Origin: Candidatus Magnetocorallium paracelense
GTDB taxonomy: Bacteria; Nitrospirota; Thermodesulfovibrionia; Thermodesulfovibrionales; Magnetobacteriaceae
NCBI GenBank assembly: GCA_029001845.1
Contig: JAREWP010000101.1
Coordinates: 113,061 to 177,060 of the forward strand
Length of the DNA: 64,000 bases
Reading direction: 5' to 3'
Positions 25,552-34,589 of the stretch are shown here, piece by piece; position 1 is the stretch's first letter; each line of letters starts with the position of its first letter. Below the pieces are notes generated by a model. That model saw only the letters and a program-made list of their open reading frames with translations, had not been told where the DNA came from and did not search any database. The position numbers and the translations under genes are program-made.

Positions 25552-27375
25552 TTATATTCCCCCGGCAGGTAATTGTATTGTAAACAGGGCGCCCTCATTC
25601 TCTTTTGAAGAGCATCTGATGGAGCCTTTATGGCTGTCTATAATGCCATATACAATAGATAAACCCAGACCTGTTCCCTTCCCGACTTCTTTTGTTGTGA
25701 AGAAGGGCTCGAATATTTTATCCATGTACTCCGGTTTTATACCCAAACCGTTATCCTCGATTTTGATTACTACATTTGATGCACTTTCATCTGGGCGGAT
25801 GTCTATGGAAATCTTATGATCTTTTCGTTTTTCATGGAGGGAGTCTATGGCGTTTTGAAAAAGGTTTATAAATACCTGTTCAAGCTGGTTCATATTACCT
25901 TGGATATTCATTAAATCCTGATGGATATGGATTTTAAGTTCGATATTTTTTAAACGTATTCGTTCATTCATGAGTATGAGGGTGTTGTTTAATACTGTCT
26001 CGAGGTTAACAGGTTCCTTTACAACATCATTGTCTCTTCCAAAAGTTTTGAGATGTTGTATGACCTTTACGATTCTGTCTGTCTGTTGGAGCGATACATT
26101 CAACTGTTTGTTTATATCTTCTATATCCCAATCATTGTTCTTTATGTCCTCCCTGAGTCCCTGTAAAAAGCTGCTTATATATGTTAGAGGTTGATTAATT
26201 TCATGGGCCACGCCGGTAGCGATTTCTCCCAGTGTCGCCATTTTGGATGTGGAGAGCATCTTAATCTGCATTTTTTTTGTCTCCTCTTCCACTTTTTTTC
26301 TTTCGATCATAATAGCCATTGTTTTAGCCACTGTCTTAAGAAACTCCTGCTCCCTCTCCTCTCCTTTATGTCCCGGTTTTAGAAAGAGAAGCAATATCCC
26401 CAAAGTCCTGCCGCTCGATGTGATTGGTACGACAAAATGGCCGTGCGGCCCTATACAGTCACAGTGCCTTGGAAATTTTGAATCGACTCGGCCCGAAAAT
26501 TTAATAGTACCGCTGATTGCCGTTTCGCCGCACATACATTTACCAAATGAAATTTGATTGCACCCCTTCTCAATGATCTTTGGTATTCCTACTGTGGCCC
26601 TCATTGTAAGTACGGCCTTTTTTTCTTCTGAAAGAAAAATCGCAGCTCTTGGTATGGTTGACAAAAAGGGAATGGTTATCAATCTGTTTAGAGCGGTTTC
26701 CAGTTGTTCCTCCAGAGAGGTATCTTTTAACGCCGTTGTCAGTAATGTGTTTATAACTTCTTTATAAAGGGAATTCAAATATAGCTCTTTTTCCGCCAGC
26801 TTACGGGCGGAAATTTCTCTGCTTAATTGCTCGTTTCTTTTCTGCAACTCGTTATTATGATGAATTGATGTTTCGTAGAGAGAAAAAAGAAAGTTGAGAA
26901 TCTGTTCGCTGTCAGGTTTAATCTTGTACTCTTTTCCCGATATGTTGATTTTCAGGTATTTCTCTCTGTTTTCTATATCCAATAACTTATGTCCCGAAAG
27001 GATCGTTTTTATTCGTAATAAGAGATACTCCTCATTATAAGGTTTTGTGATATAGTAATCGGCAGAGGAGTGAAGTCCCTTAATAATCTCCTCTTGCTCG
27101 CTCAGGACAGAAAGCAATATAACGGGGATATCTTTAAGTTCCAAATCGTCTTTGATTTTTCTGCACATTTCACATCCGCTGATTTCAGGCATCCTGATAT
27201 CACTGATGACAAGGGAAGGTTTAATCTCTCTTACCAGAGTCAATCCTTCGGAACCGTTTTTGGCAATAGTTACATCATAACCTTCTTTGGCAAGTATGCG
27301 CCTGAGAATTTCCGCCTGTGTAGGACTGTCTTCTACGATCAGGATATGGGAGTGGTTGTTTTTTGTATCTCTCAT
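25552..27375 (-). CDS. Receiver-GAF-histidine kinase
   Basis: The 607-residue cytoplasmic protein has a receiver (LIVEDSPTQAEILRRIL, phospho-acceptor in LVISDIRMPE, Lys in TKPYN), a helical linker, a GAF domain (~215-365) with SFGKCMCGE and CDCIGPHGHFVVP cysteines, and a HisKA/HATPase kinase with H box [12 protein letters not shown] and [13 protein letters not shown]. The GAF cysteine pattern is like that of the 12208-14769 protein and suggests a redox or metal signal, which is unproven. Together with the 27402 and 30624 proteins it forms a family of receiver-first kinases with almost the same kinase half, probably local duplicates. Confidence 0.92.
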   Translation of the reverse strand: MRDTKNNHSHILIVEDSPTQAEILRRILAKEGYDVTIAKNGSEGLTLVREIKPSLVISDIRMPEISGCEMCRKIKDDLELKDIPVILLSVLSEQEEIIKGLHSSADYYITKPYNEEYLLLRIKTILSGHKLLDIENREKYLKINISGKEYKIKPDSEQILNFLFSLYETSIHHNNELQKRNEQLSREISARKLAEKELYLNSLYKEVINTLLTTALKDTSLEEQLETALNRLITIPFLSTIPRAAIFLSEEKKAVLTMRATVGIPKIIEKGCNQISFGKCMCGETAISGTIKFSGRVDSKFPRHCDCIGPHGHFVVPITSSGRTLGILLLFLKPGHKGEEREQEFLKTVAKTMAIMIERKKVEEETKKMQIKMLSTSKMATLGEIATGVAHEINQPLTYISSFLQGLREDIKNNDWDIEDINKQLNVSLQQTDRIVKVIQHLKTFGRDNDVVKEPVNLETVLNNTLILMNERIRLKNIELKIHIHQDLMNIQGNMNQLEQVFINLFQNAIDSLHEKRKDHKISIDIRPDESASNVVIKIEDNGLGIKPEYMDKIFEPFFTTKEVGKGTGLGLSIVYGIIDSHKGSIRCSSKENEGALFTIQLPAGGI

Positions 27376-27401
27376 AAGACAGCTAAAAGTTTTTTTTTGT
27401 G

Positions 27402-29096
27402 TTATTTCATCACAGGCAGGAATATAATGAATGTCGTTCCTTTACCGTTTATCGATTCACAACGGATTTCGCCTTTATGATCCTTTATAATACCATATAC
27501 GATAGATAAACCGAGCCCGGCGCCTTCTCCTACGTCTTTGGTTGTAAAAAAGGGATCGAATATTTTGTCGCTGATTTCTGAGTCGATTCCGCAGCCGTTA
27601 TCCTTTATTTCAGTTATTATTGAACCTCTGTCTTCCGATTGTGTTACGTGAACTGAAATTTCTGCATTTTCTTTCCTGTCCTTTAATGCTGAGACAGAGT
27701 TTTGAAAAAGGTTGATAAATACTTGTTCCAATTGATTCATGTTGCCCGATATCTCAGGCAGTTTCGATTCGATATGATTTGAGAGCTTTATATTTTTTAG
27801 TCTGATTCTCTCTCCCATTAACAAAATAGTGTTTTTCAATACCTCCTCAATGCTGACCGGGATTTTTATGGTATCTTCCGCTCTTCCGAATGTCCTTAGA
27901 TGTTGGATAATACTCTCTATGCGATTTATCTGTCTGTTGCTGACTTTCAGCTCTTTGCTTAGATCTCCATAATCCACTGAGTTTTCTTTAATGTCTCTGT
28001 GCAGCCCCTGAATTACGCTTTTTATATAGGTAAGAGGCTGATTGATCTCATGAGCAATTCCAACGGATATCTCTCCCAGAGTGGCCATCTTATTGGTGGC
28101 AAGCATTTTTACTTGCATTTGTCTGGATTTATTTTCCATTTCTCTGCGTTCGCTTATATCCCTTATCGACGCCAGTTGGGCATCCTTTTTTTTCCATTTA
28201 ATATCTGCTACTCTCATCTCTGCGACCTTTTGTTTCCCTTTGCTTCCTAAAAGGCATATTTCAGTGAGCCCGTCTTTAGAAAGAGGAAATCCGAAAAGGG
28301 TTCCTTCGATCTGCTCTCTTGGCTTATTGAGTAAAGAAGCTCCCGCCGGATTTATATAATTTACTTTTCCGTCCATATCCAATACGATGACTCCGTCAGC
28401 GCTTTTTTCGACAATATTATGAAAGCTCTCTCTGCTCTCTTCCAATTCGGAAGTTTTGGCCTCCAGTTCCATAGCCTGTTCCCTGTATCTCTCCTCAGAG
28501 ACAGATAGTTTGTCTCGATTTTTTTTGAGCTCATCATTCGCTTTTTTGAGGTTTCGTTGAGCATAAAGCAGTTCACGATTTTGGCTTATTGTATCATTAT
28601 ACATAGACAACAGAAAATCGAATATATACGAAGCATCGGCCTTTATTAGATGGCGATCACCATTTATTCTTATCTCCAGACCGTTTTTTGTTATCTTGCT
28701 TTTATTCTGCTGTGAGGTAAGAAAGAATGACTCTATTTGTCGGAGCAAATGATTTTCGTTATAAGGTTTTGTAATAAAACTGTCTGCTTTGGCTTCGATA
28801 CCGAGGATTATATCTTTTGGATCAGAGAGTTGTGTGAGGAGAATAACGGGGATGTGACTTAACTCGTTATCTTCTTTTATTCTTCTACACATCTCATAAC
28901 CGTCCATCTCAGGCATTACTATATCACTGACAACAATCGCCGGACTGTTCTTTCTGATCGCTTCCAGACCTCTTACGCCGTTTCGGGCGATGAATACATC
29001 ATATCCTTCTTTCGCCAGTATACGCCTCAGAAGTTCTGCCTGAATAGCAGTATCCTCAACTATGAGTATCTTTTGATCTTTTTTTTCTTGGTGCAT
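27402..29096 (-). CDS. Receiver-PAS-histidine kinase
   Basis: The 564-residue protein has a receiver (ILIVEDTAIQAELLRRILA, VVSDIVMPEMDGYE, TKPYN), a coiled coil (~180-225), a PAS domain (~225-325) and a kinase with H box [14 protein letters not shown] and GAGLGLSIVYGIIKDH. The G2 box has GAG where GTG is usual, a mild change. It lies 26 bases upstream of the 25552-27375 kinase, so the two are probably co-transcribed. The receiver halves of both are about as similar as the kinase halves, indicating whole-gene duplication followed by exchange of the middle sensor domain (PAS against GAF). Confidence 0.92.
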   Translation of the reverse strand: MHQEKKDQKILIVEDTAIQAELLRRILAKEGYDVFIARNGVRGLEAIRKNSPAIVVSDIVMPEMDGYEMCRRIKEDNELSHIPVILLTQLSDPKDIILGIEAKADSFITKPYNENHLLRQIESFFLTSQQNKSKITKNGLEIRINGDRHLIKADASYIFDFLLSMYNDTISQNRELLYAQRNLKKANDELKKNRDKLSVSEERYREQAMELEAKTSELEESRESFHNIVEKSADGVIVLDMDGKVNYINPAGASLLNKPREQIEGTLFGFPLSKDGLTEICLLGSKGKQKVAEMRVADIKWKKKDAQLASIRDISERREMENKSRQMQVKMLATNKMATLGEISVGIAHEINQPLTYIKSVIQGLHRDIKENSVDYGDLSKELKVSNRQINRIESIIQHLRTFGRAEDTIKIPVSIEEVLKNTILLMGERIRLKNIKLSNHIESKLPEISGNMNQLEQVFINLFQNSVSALKDRKENAEISVHVTQSEDRGSIITEIKDNGCGIDSEISDKIFDPFFTTKDVGEGAGLGLSIVYGIIKDHKGEIRCESINGKGTTFIIFLPVMK

Positions 29097-29127
29097 CTTT
29101 TTGTATCCTGATCGCTGCGATCGGAGG

Positions 29128-29195
29128 TCTTACCATGAAAAATAAGGTGAATCTCTTTATACAGACCACCGATCCCTGAGCTCTGTGAACAGTAA
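29128..29195. repeat. R4 repeat unit at the 3' end of a gene
   Basis: The unit contains CATGAAAAATAAGG, AATCTCTTTATACAGACCAC, CGATCCCTGAGC and CTCTGTGAACAGTAAC. It ends 6 bases before the stop of the gene at 29202. It is most like the unit at 40409. Confidence 0.7.
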
Positions 29196-29201
29196 CATTC
29201 A

Positions 29202-30467
29202 TTATTCCTCAAACAGCGTAGTACAGTTTTGATAGAGTTTTGTTGCATCTTCCTGCGCTTTTTTGCGATCTCTGTCTATCTCGTTGTAATGTCGGTTTAA
29301 GAGCGATACAATTAAAATATCAACAGCCGATATTTCCGCCATTTTGATAAGAATCTCCATTGCCTTTTCCGTAGACATCCCCTCTCTATAAGGACGTTCC
29401 TCTGTAAGAGCGGTAAAAATATCGGCTACAGCCATAATTCTTGAACCAAGGGGCAGATTGTTTTTATTATGATGAAAGGGATAACCTGTTCCGTCTAATC
29501 TTTCATGATGGAGAGCGCCCCATGTGTTGATCGTTTCCAGGTCTTTAATAGGCTCAAGCAATATATAAGAGTAAAAGGCGTGTCTTTTAACAATGAACAT
29601 CTCATCTTTAGTCAATTTTAACGGTTTTTCAAGAATTTCCAGTGGGATGGCCAGTTTTCCCAAATCATGAAAATACCCGGCAATTTTAATCAGTTTCCGC
29701 TCCCTTTCGGAAAAACCTGCTAAGCCTGCAATCCTCTCTGCAGTGGCTGCTACGCCACTTGAATGAGTGGCGGTAAAGGGACTTCTAAAATCGATTATCT
29801 GTCTGAATAATTCGGCAAGGCAGAGAAGCTCGTCTATACTTAATTCTACAGCCATTAAGCCTGATCTTCTTCGTATTACCTGCCTGATTGAGGAGTAAAT
29901 AAGGTCGAACCAGAATGTTTCTCTTTCAGATAATTTTGAAAATACTTTTACAATGTCAGGGTGAAACATATTGTTTGTATTTTCTTTAATTTTATTGTTG
30001 ATATTCTCTGCCTGTCCGAGTATTTCCCTGTTTTTATCTATCAGGACGTCCACTCTGTCGGCTATATGGATGATATAGCTTCCCAGAGGAATCTCTTCTC
30101 CTGACATGACACTGCCTTTACTCTTATAGCTTCTGTGATGAGAGCGTACAATTTGAGCCACTTTCTCAAAGGGTTTAAAATTTTTTAGAATGTGAAAACC
30201 CACTTCTGCATGTTTGTGAGGGTTTACCATATCGAATTGTAAGATATCGTATCTCTCCTGGCAGGAAAGGGCGCCGCTGTCATGCAACAGAGCTGCAATA
30301 ATGATATTATTTTGATCTTTCGTGGAAAGTCCCATCTCAGAGGCAATATTGTATGCGATATAGGCCACTCGTTTGTGGTGCTCTACTATATTTTTACTAA
30401 TCAAATCCATTGAATTAGAGAGGCAGGTGACAATTTCAAAGAGAGATACATGGGGATCATTTATCAT
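29202..30467 (-). CDS. HD domain plus HD-GYP cyclic di-GMP phosphodiesterase
   Basis: The 421-residue cytoplasmic protein carries two HD domains. The N-terminal one (~30-135) has HHKRVAYIA, ALLHDSG and VRSHHR. The C-terminal one (~235-400) has GYFHDLGKLAIP and the full HHERLDGTGYP signature of HD-GYP enzymes, which hydrolyse cyclic di-GMP to pGpG or GMP. No receiver or membrane part is attached. It lies upstream of the two receiver-kinases on the same strand and could be controlled with them. With the two GGDEF-EAL proteins it makes cyclic di-GMP turnover a recurring output of this region. Confidence 0.93.
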   Translation of the reverse strand: MINDPHVSLFEIVTCLSNSMDLISKNIVEHHKRVAYIAYNIASEMGLSTKDQNNIIIAALLHDSGALSCQERYDILQFDMVNPHKHAEVGFHILKNFKPFEKVAQIVRSHHRSYKSKGSVMSGEEIPLGSYIIHIADRVDVLIDKNREILGQAENINNKIKENTNNMFHPDIVKVFSKLSERETFWFDLIYSSIRQVIRRRSGLMAVELSIDELLCLAELFRQIIDFRSPFTATHSSGVAATAERIAGLAGFSERERKLIKIAGYFHDLGKLAIPLEILEKPLKLTKDEMFIVKRHAFYSYILLEPIKDLETINTWGALHHERLDGTGYPFHHNKNNLPLGSRIMAVADIFTALTEERPYREGMSTEKAMEILIKMAEISAVDILIVSLLNRHYNEIDRDRKKAQEDATKLYQNCTTLFEE

Positions 30468-30623
30468 TTATATACTCCTTAGTTTGCATAAAACCTTATA
30501 ACAGAATTTCAGATTCTTAGAGAGATTGATTAGCCGGTTCGCTGATTTCTGGCTTAATCTGAAAAGCAACAGTTATAAGGGGATAAATAGAATTGATATT
30601 GGAATTTTGTTGACAATGCCTGT

Positions 30624-32087
30624 TTATTCCACAGGTCGACCGTTGTTTACGGGGAGGGCGATTCTAAATGTTGTTCCCCTTTCCACTTTTGATTCACAAG
30701 TTATTGTTCCCTTATGGTCTTCAATGATTCCCTGAATTATCGAGAGCCCCAGGCCGGTGCCTTTGCCTACCGCTTTTGTTGTAAAAAAGGGTTCGAATAT
30801 TTTATCAATATTCTCTGCATCGATTCCCATTCCATTATCACTGAATTCTACATGAATCGATTTTTTATTCTTTGACGGGAATATCTTAACATCAATGGCA
30901 GGTTTCTCTTTGTTGGCGGAAAATGAGTCTATGGCGTTTTGAAAGAGATTGATAAAGACCTGTTCCAACTGGCCTGCATTGGCTGTAAGGAGAGGTGTAT
31001 TGGGTGAAACACTCTGCTCTAAAGAGATATTTCTTAATCGTAACCTTTCCTGCATTAACATCAGTGTATTCTCAAGAACGGACTCTATATTGACAGGTTC
31101 TTTCATTATTTCATCACGTCTGCTAAAGTCGCGCATATTTTGAGAAATATCAATAATTCGCTTAACCTGCTTGAGCGCCTGGGGAACGCTTTCTTTGAGT
31201 TCTTCCAAATCCAAAGAGTTATCTTTCAGGTCATATTTTAGTCCCTGAGCAAAGCTGTTAAGGAAAGTCAAAGGCTGGTTAATCTCATGGGCGACACTGG
31301 CCGCTACTTCTCCCAGGGTTGTAAGTTTAGAAGCAGTGAGCATCTTTATATGAATTTTTTTTCTTTCCTCCTCCAGTTTTCTTCGCTGAGTAATGTCTCT
31401 CAGAAGGACAAGATAGGCAGGTTCGCTGTCCCAGGTGATTTCAACGATGTGCATGTCAGATGTTGTTATCTCTCCGTTTTTATTAATTATCTGAATATCG
31501 GTGGCCTCGTTGATCACAATGGGGAAGCCAAAGGTTTCATCAATAATTTCTTCTTTTTTCCTGCCAAACAGAGACTCGGCCGCAGGGTTGACAAAACAGA
31601 TTTTACCGGACTTTTTGAGGACTATGATGATTCCGTCAGTACTTTTGTCAACGATTAAGTGATAACGTTCAAGGGAGTCGCTTTCCATTTTTTTCAGTAA
31701 AGTGTGTCTTTTTACAGAGCATCTGATCACGTGTTGAAGTAATGCACTGTCGAAGCAGCCCTTTATAAGATAATCCTGAGCTCCGTTCTTTAAAGAGCCG
31801 TCAATTAAAGAGTCATTATCGTTACCGCTTAAAATAATTATCGGGATATCGGGTGCTCTATTCCGGATGATGTTGAATGTAGCGAGTCCTTTACTGTCAT
31901 TAAGAAAGAGATCGAGTAATATAATATCAGCTCTTTCCTTAGAAAGCTGATCCATGGCGGACGATATGGAGTCAGACGTATTTATTCGATAGCCGGAAGA
32001 GGGCAGAATTTCTGTGAGATAATCAGAATCAGCACGATTATCGTCTATAACCAAGATTTTTATCTGCCTTGCAATGTTTTTTATCAT
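30624..32087 (-). CDS. Receiver-PAS-histidine kinase
   Basis: The 487-residue protein has a receiver ([26 protein letters not shown], Lys in DYLIKG), a PAS domain (~140-235) and a kinase with H box [14 protein letters not shown] and [18 protein letters not shown]. The receiver is of the LDLFLxDS type shared with the receivers in the Kai modules at 33123, 36525 and 39461, whereas its kinase half matches the 25552 and 27402 kinases. It is cytoplasmic, lacks a C-terminal receiver and probably works in a phosphorelay. Confidence 0.92.
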   Translation of the reverse strand: MIKNIARQIKILVIDDNRADSDYLTEILPSSGYRINTSDSISSAMDQLSKERADIILLDLFLNDSKGLATFNIIRNRAPDIPIIILSGNDNDSLIDGSLKNGAQDYLIKGCFDSALLQHVIRCSVKRHTLLKKMESDSLERYHLIVDKSTDGIIIVLKKSGKICFVNPAAESLFGRKKEEIIDETFGFPIVINEATDIQIINKNGEITTSDMHIVEITWDSEPAYLVLLRDITQRRKLEEERKKIHIKMLTASKLTTLGEVAASVAHEINQPLTFLNSFAQGLKYDLKDNSLDLEELKESVPQALKQVKRIIDISQNMRDFSRRDEIMKEPVNIESVLENTLMLMQERLRLRNISLEQSVSPNTPLLTANAGQLEQVFINLFQNAIDSFSANKEKPAIDVKIFPSKNKKSIHVEFSDNGMGIDAENIDKIFEPFFTTKAVGKGTGLGLSIIQGIIEDHKGTITCESKVERGTTFRIALPVNNGRPVE

Positions 32088-32111
32088 AATAAACTTTATT
32101 AATAGCGGTGT

Positions 32112-32147
32112 GACACTTTATATTAATCGATATTCAGGCATAAGGTT
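32112..32147. repeat. Dispersed repeat R5 (copy 1)
   Basis: GACACTTTATATTAATCG then TATTCAGGCATAAGG is nearly repeated at 43776-43812 (GACACTTTATATTAATTG then TATTTAGGCACAAAG). It lies upstream of the 30624-32087 kinase. Confidence 0.6.
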
Positions 32148-32206
32148 AAAACTCAATAATTTGACCAGAATCTGCAAACACAATCGCAAGTGTAAATTAA
32201 ACAGGA

Positions 32207-32259
32207 AGATCACGAAGTTTTTTAATTTTTTTCTTATTTCTTCGTGCCCTTCGTGATCT
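32207..32259. repeat. Inverted repeat with CTTCGTGATCT arms
   Basis: Arms AGATCACGAAG and CTTCGTGATCT flank a T-rich loop. Nothing else in the 32148-32442 stretch looks like a gene. It could end transcripts of the regulator gene at 32443 (minus strand), though no T run follows directly. Confidence 0.55.
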
Positions 32260-32442
32260 TTGTGTTTATAAATCTTTTTTTTGAATACTTTTAATTTGCG
32301 ATTGCTTTCTGTTTTTTTGCCGGATTTACTGATACCTTTTGCCTCACCGGTCGCTGTATTTTATTAAAAAAACAGAGAGAATGAAAAGTAAAAAGTTGCT
32401 GAGCCGTTTGGCATGTAAGTAAATAAAAGTTAACCGAAATGC

Positions 32443-33126
32443 CTAATATTGGGAAAGGAGATTTTCGACGATTTTAAGACTTTCAAGTACTTTTTTCCCT
32501 TCCTTTGTGAGGAAGTAAAGCTTTTTGTCGTCCTGTTCAACGATGCTTGATTCTTTGAGTATTTTCAGATGAAAGGCGACTTTTGCATTATCTTTTATGT
32601 CGAGTTCCCGGAGAATTTCAGAAAAGCGCGCAGTACCTTTCATATTTATAAACCTGATTGTATTTCTCCTGATAGAGTTGGATAGAGAGCCCATGATAAA
32701 GTCCAGGTTCAGTTTCGCCAGACTTTCTTCAAATCTGACTTCCTCCATTACCCTGCGTATGATGGTCAGGAGTTCGTCTACGTCAAATGGTTTGGAAACA
32801 TATTCGCTGGCTCCGTTTTTTATAACTTCTATGGCGCTGTCAATGGTGGCGAAAGCTGTTATTACAATTACTTTTGTTTTCGGACTTATTTTTTTTATTT
32901 CCGACAGCACATCGGTTCCTTTCATTCCGGGCATAATGAGGTCGAGGAGCATTAAATCGTATGTTTCAGCTTTCAGCATTTCAACGGCGTTCTCCCCTGA
33001 GTCCGCCAGATCAGGAGAGAATTCCGCATCCTTGAGAACTTCGGCAAGGTTTTCTCTCAGGTCTTTATCATCATCTACTATAAGAATTCTTTTGTTTTTG
33101 TTAACTGTCATTTTTAATGCACTCAT
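32443..33126 (-). CDS. Response regulator with ArsR-like winged helix, probable output of Kai cluster 2
   Basis: The 227-residue protein has a receiver (Asp19-Asp20, phospho-acceptor Asp62 in LLDLIMPGMKG, Thr90, Lys112) and a C-terminal winged helix (~147-225): SNSIRRNTIRFI, ARFSEILRELDI, AKVAFHLKILKESSIVE and a YFLTKEGKKVL wing. That layout is ArsR/MarR-like rather than OmpR- or NarL-like. It should bind DNA when phosphorylated. Its ATG overlaps the stop of the receiver-PAS-kinase gene (ATGA), so kinase and regulator are co-translated and likely partners. It is the only DNA-binding protein near the three Kai modules and so the best candidate for transcriptional output. Confidence 0.88.
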   Translation of the reverse strand: MSALKMTVNKNKRILIVDDDKDLRENLAEVLKDAEFSPDLADSGENAVEMLKAETYDLMLLDLIMPGMKGTDVLSEIKKISPKTKVIVITAFATIDSAIEVIKNGASEYVSKPFDVDELLTIIRRVMEEVRFEESLAKLNLDFIMGSLSNSIRRNTIRFINMKGTARFSEILRELDIKDNAKVAFHLKILKESSIVEQDDKKLYFLTKEGKKVLESLKIVENLLSQY

Positions 33127-34526
33127 TCTTTATATTGGGGAAGTTTTATTGTAACTGTAGTGCCTTTGCCATGAGAGCTGGCTATTTCGAGTTTCCCGTT
33201 ATGTTCGTTAATTATACCATAACAGATAGAAAGACCTATTCCGGCGGAAGTGAAAGAATCTTTTGTCGTAAAAAAGGGATCGAATATATTAACCATCAGG
33301 TTATCGGGTATTCCGCTTCCCGTATCGGATATATCGATAATTACCGTCGTGTTTTCCATACGCGAGGAGAGCGATATGGCGCCTTTCCCGGCCATTGCTT
33401 CAATCGAGTTTTTTAATATATTGATAAAAACCTGCTCCAATTTGATATAATCGCCCATGACCTCCACATCCGTTGTCAGGCTTCTGGAAAGAGCGATGTC
33501 CTTTAAATAATGATCCATTAAAATCAATGAGCTTTCTATTACATCGTTGAGGTTCAGGGGAGTGAAATTTCTGGACTTTTCCCTTGAAAAGTGCAAGAGT
33601 TCCTTAATGATTCCTGAAGCTCTGTCAACATTCTTTTTTATTAATTCTATCTTGTTCGCTATTTCGACGCCTGTCTCTTCTTTTTTTAAGAGTTTATTCT
33701 TTATGGTATGAAGAATTATTGAGATATTTGTGAGCGGATTGTTCACTTCATGGGCGACGCTCGCCGCCAGTTGTCCGATGGAGGTAAGCTTTTCGGCCTG
33801 TGATAAAAGCTTTTCTGCTCGTCTCCTCTCTGTAATATCTCTTAACGTGGCGAGATAGACGTTTTCCCCGGCCCATTCAATTTCAGTAACGCGCATTTCC
33901 GTAATGATAATATCACCGGTTTTATTCACTATGCTGATCTCGCTTAATTCGCCTTCCACAATCGGGTAGCCGAACATCTCTCCGACAATTTCATCCCAAG
34001 TCATATTAAAGAGCTTTACGGCCTCTGAGTTTACAAAGAGTATAAAACCCTTTTTATCTATTACGACAATTGCGTCGCCTATCTTTTCTATAATCTGGTG
34101 AAATCTGGTTTCACATACCTTTTCAATCTCCAAGCGTAATTTGTTTCTTTCAATAGAGTACTGAATGGAACGAATAAGCCCCTGATTGTCTATACCCCAT
34201 TTAAAAATATAATCCTGCGCGCCCTGCTTAACAGCCTTCATTGCCAGGTCTTCATTGTTAAGAGCAGTTAGAATGATAACAGGTATTTTCGTTGTGATAT
34301 TGATTATTCTTGACAGTGTATCCAGTCCTTTACTGTCAGGAAGAAAAAGATCGAGGAGAATGACATCGAAATGATTATCCCTGATGAGAGTCAGCCCTTT
34401 GGTAAGATCGGGTGCAGTTGTCAGAGTCGGCAGGTCAGTACTTATATCACAGAGTAACTCCCTGATATAGTCAATATCCTGGGGATCGTCCTCGATCAGG
34501 AGTATTTTAATGATAGGATTTTTCAT
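33123..34526 (-). CDS. Receiver-PAS-histidine kinase of Kai cluster 2
   Basis: The 467-residue cytoplasmic protein has a receiver ([35 protein letters not shown]), a PAS domain (~145-240) and a kinase with H box VAHEVNNPLTNIS, N box NILKNSIEAM, G1 DTGSGIP and a G2-like AGIGLSICYGIINEH. It starts 63 bases after kaiC of cluster 2 and its stop overlaps the winged-helix regulator gene. The order kaiC-kinase-regulator recalls the KaiC-SasA-RpaA output route of cyanobacteria, but this kinase has a receiver and PAS instead of the KaiB-like sensor of SasA, so the resemblance is functional inference only. Confidence 0.92.
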   Translation of the reverse strand: MKNPIIKILLIEDDPQDIDYIRELLCDISTDLPTLTTAPDLTKGLTLIRDNHFDVILLDLFLPDSKGLDTLSRIINITTKIPVIILTALNNEDLAMKAVKQGAQDYIFKWGIDNQGLIRSIQYSIERNKLRLEIEKVCETRFHQIIEKIGDAIVVIDKKGFILFVNSEAVKLFNMTWDEIVGEMFGYPIVEGELSEISIVNKTGDIIITEMRVTEIEWAGENVYLATLRDITERRRAEKLLSQAEKLTSIGQLAASVAHEVNNPLTNISIILHTIKNKLLKKEETGVEIANKIELIKKNVDRASGIIKELLHFSREKSRNFTPLNLNDVIESSLILMDHYLKDIALSRSLTTDVEVMGDYIKLEQVFINILKNSIEAMAGKGAISLSSRMENTTVIIDISDTGSGIPDNLMVNIFDPFFTTKDSFTSAGIGLSICYGIINEHNGKLEIASSHGKGTTVTIKLPQYKE

Positions 34527-34589
34527 AGTTTAGCAATTGTTCGGCTTGGCAAAGAGTTCTATTAAGAGTTTGAGTATGGGTGCATTGGT

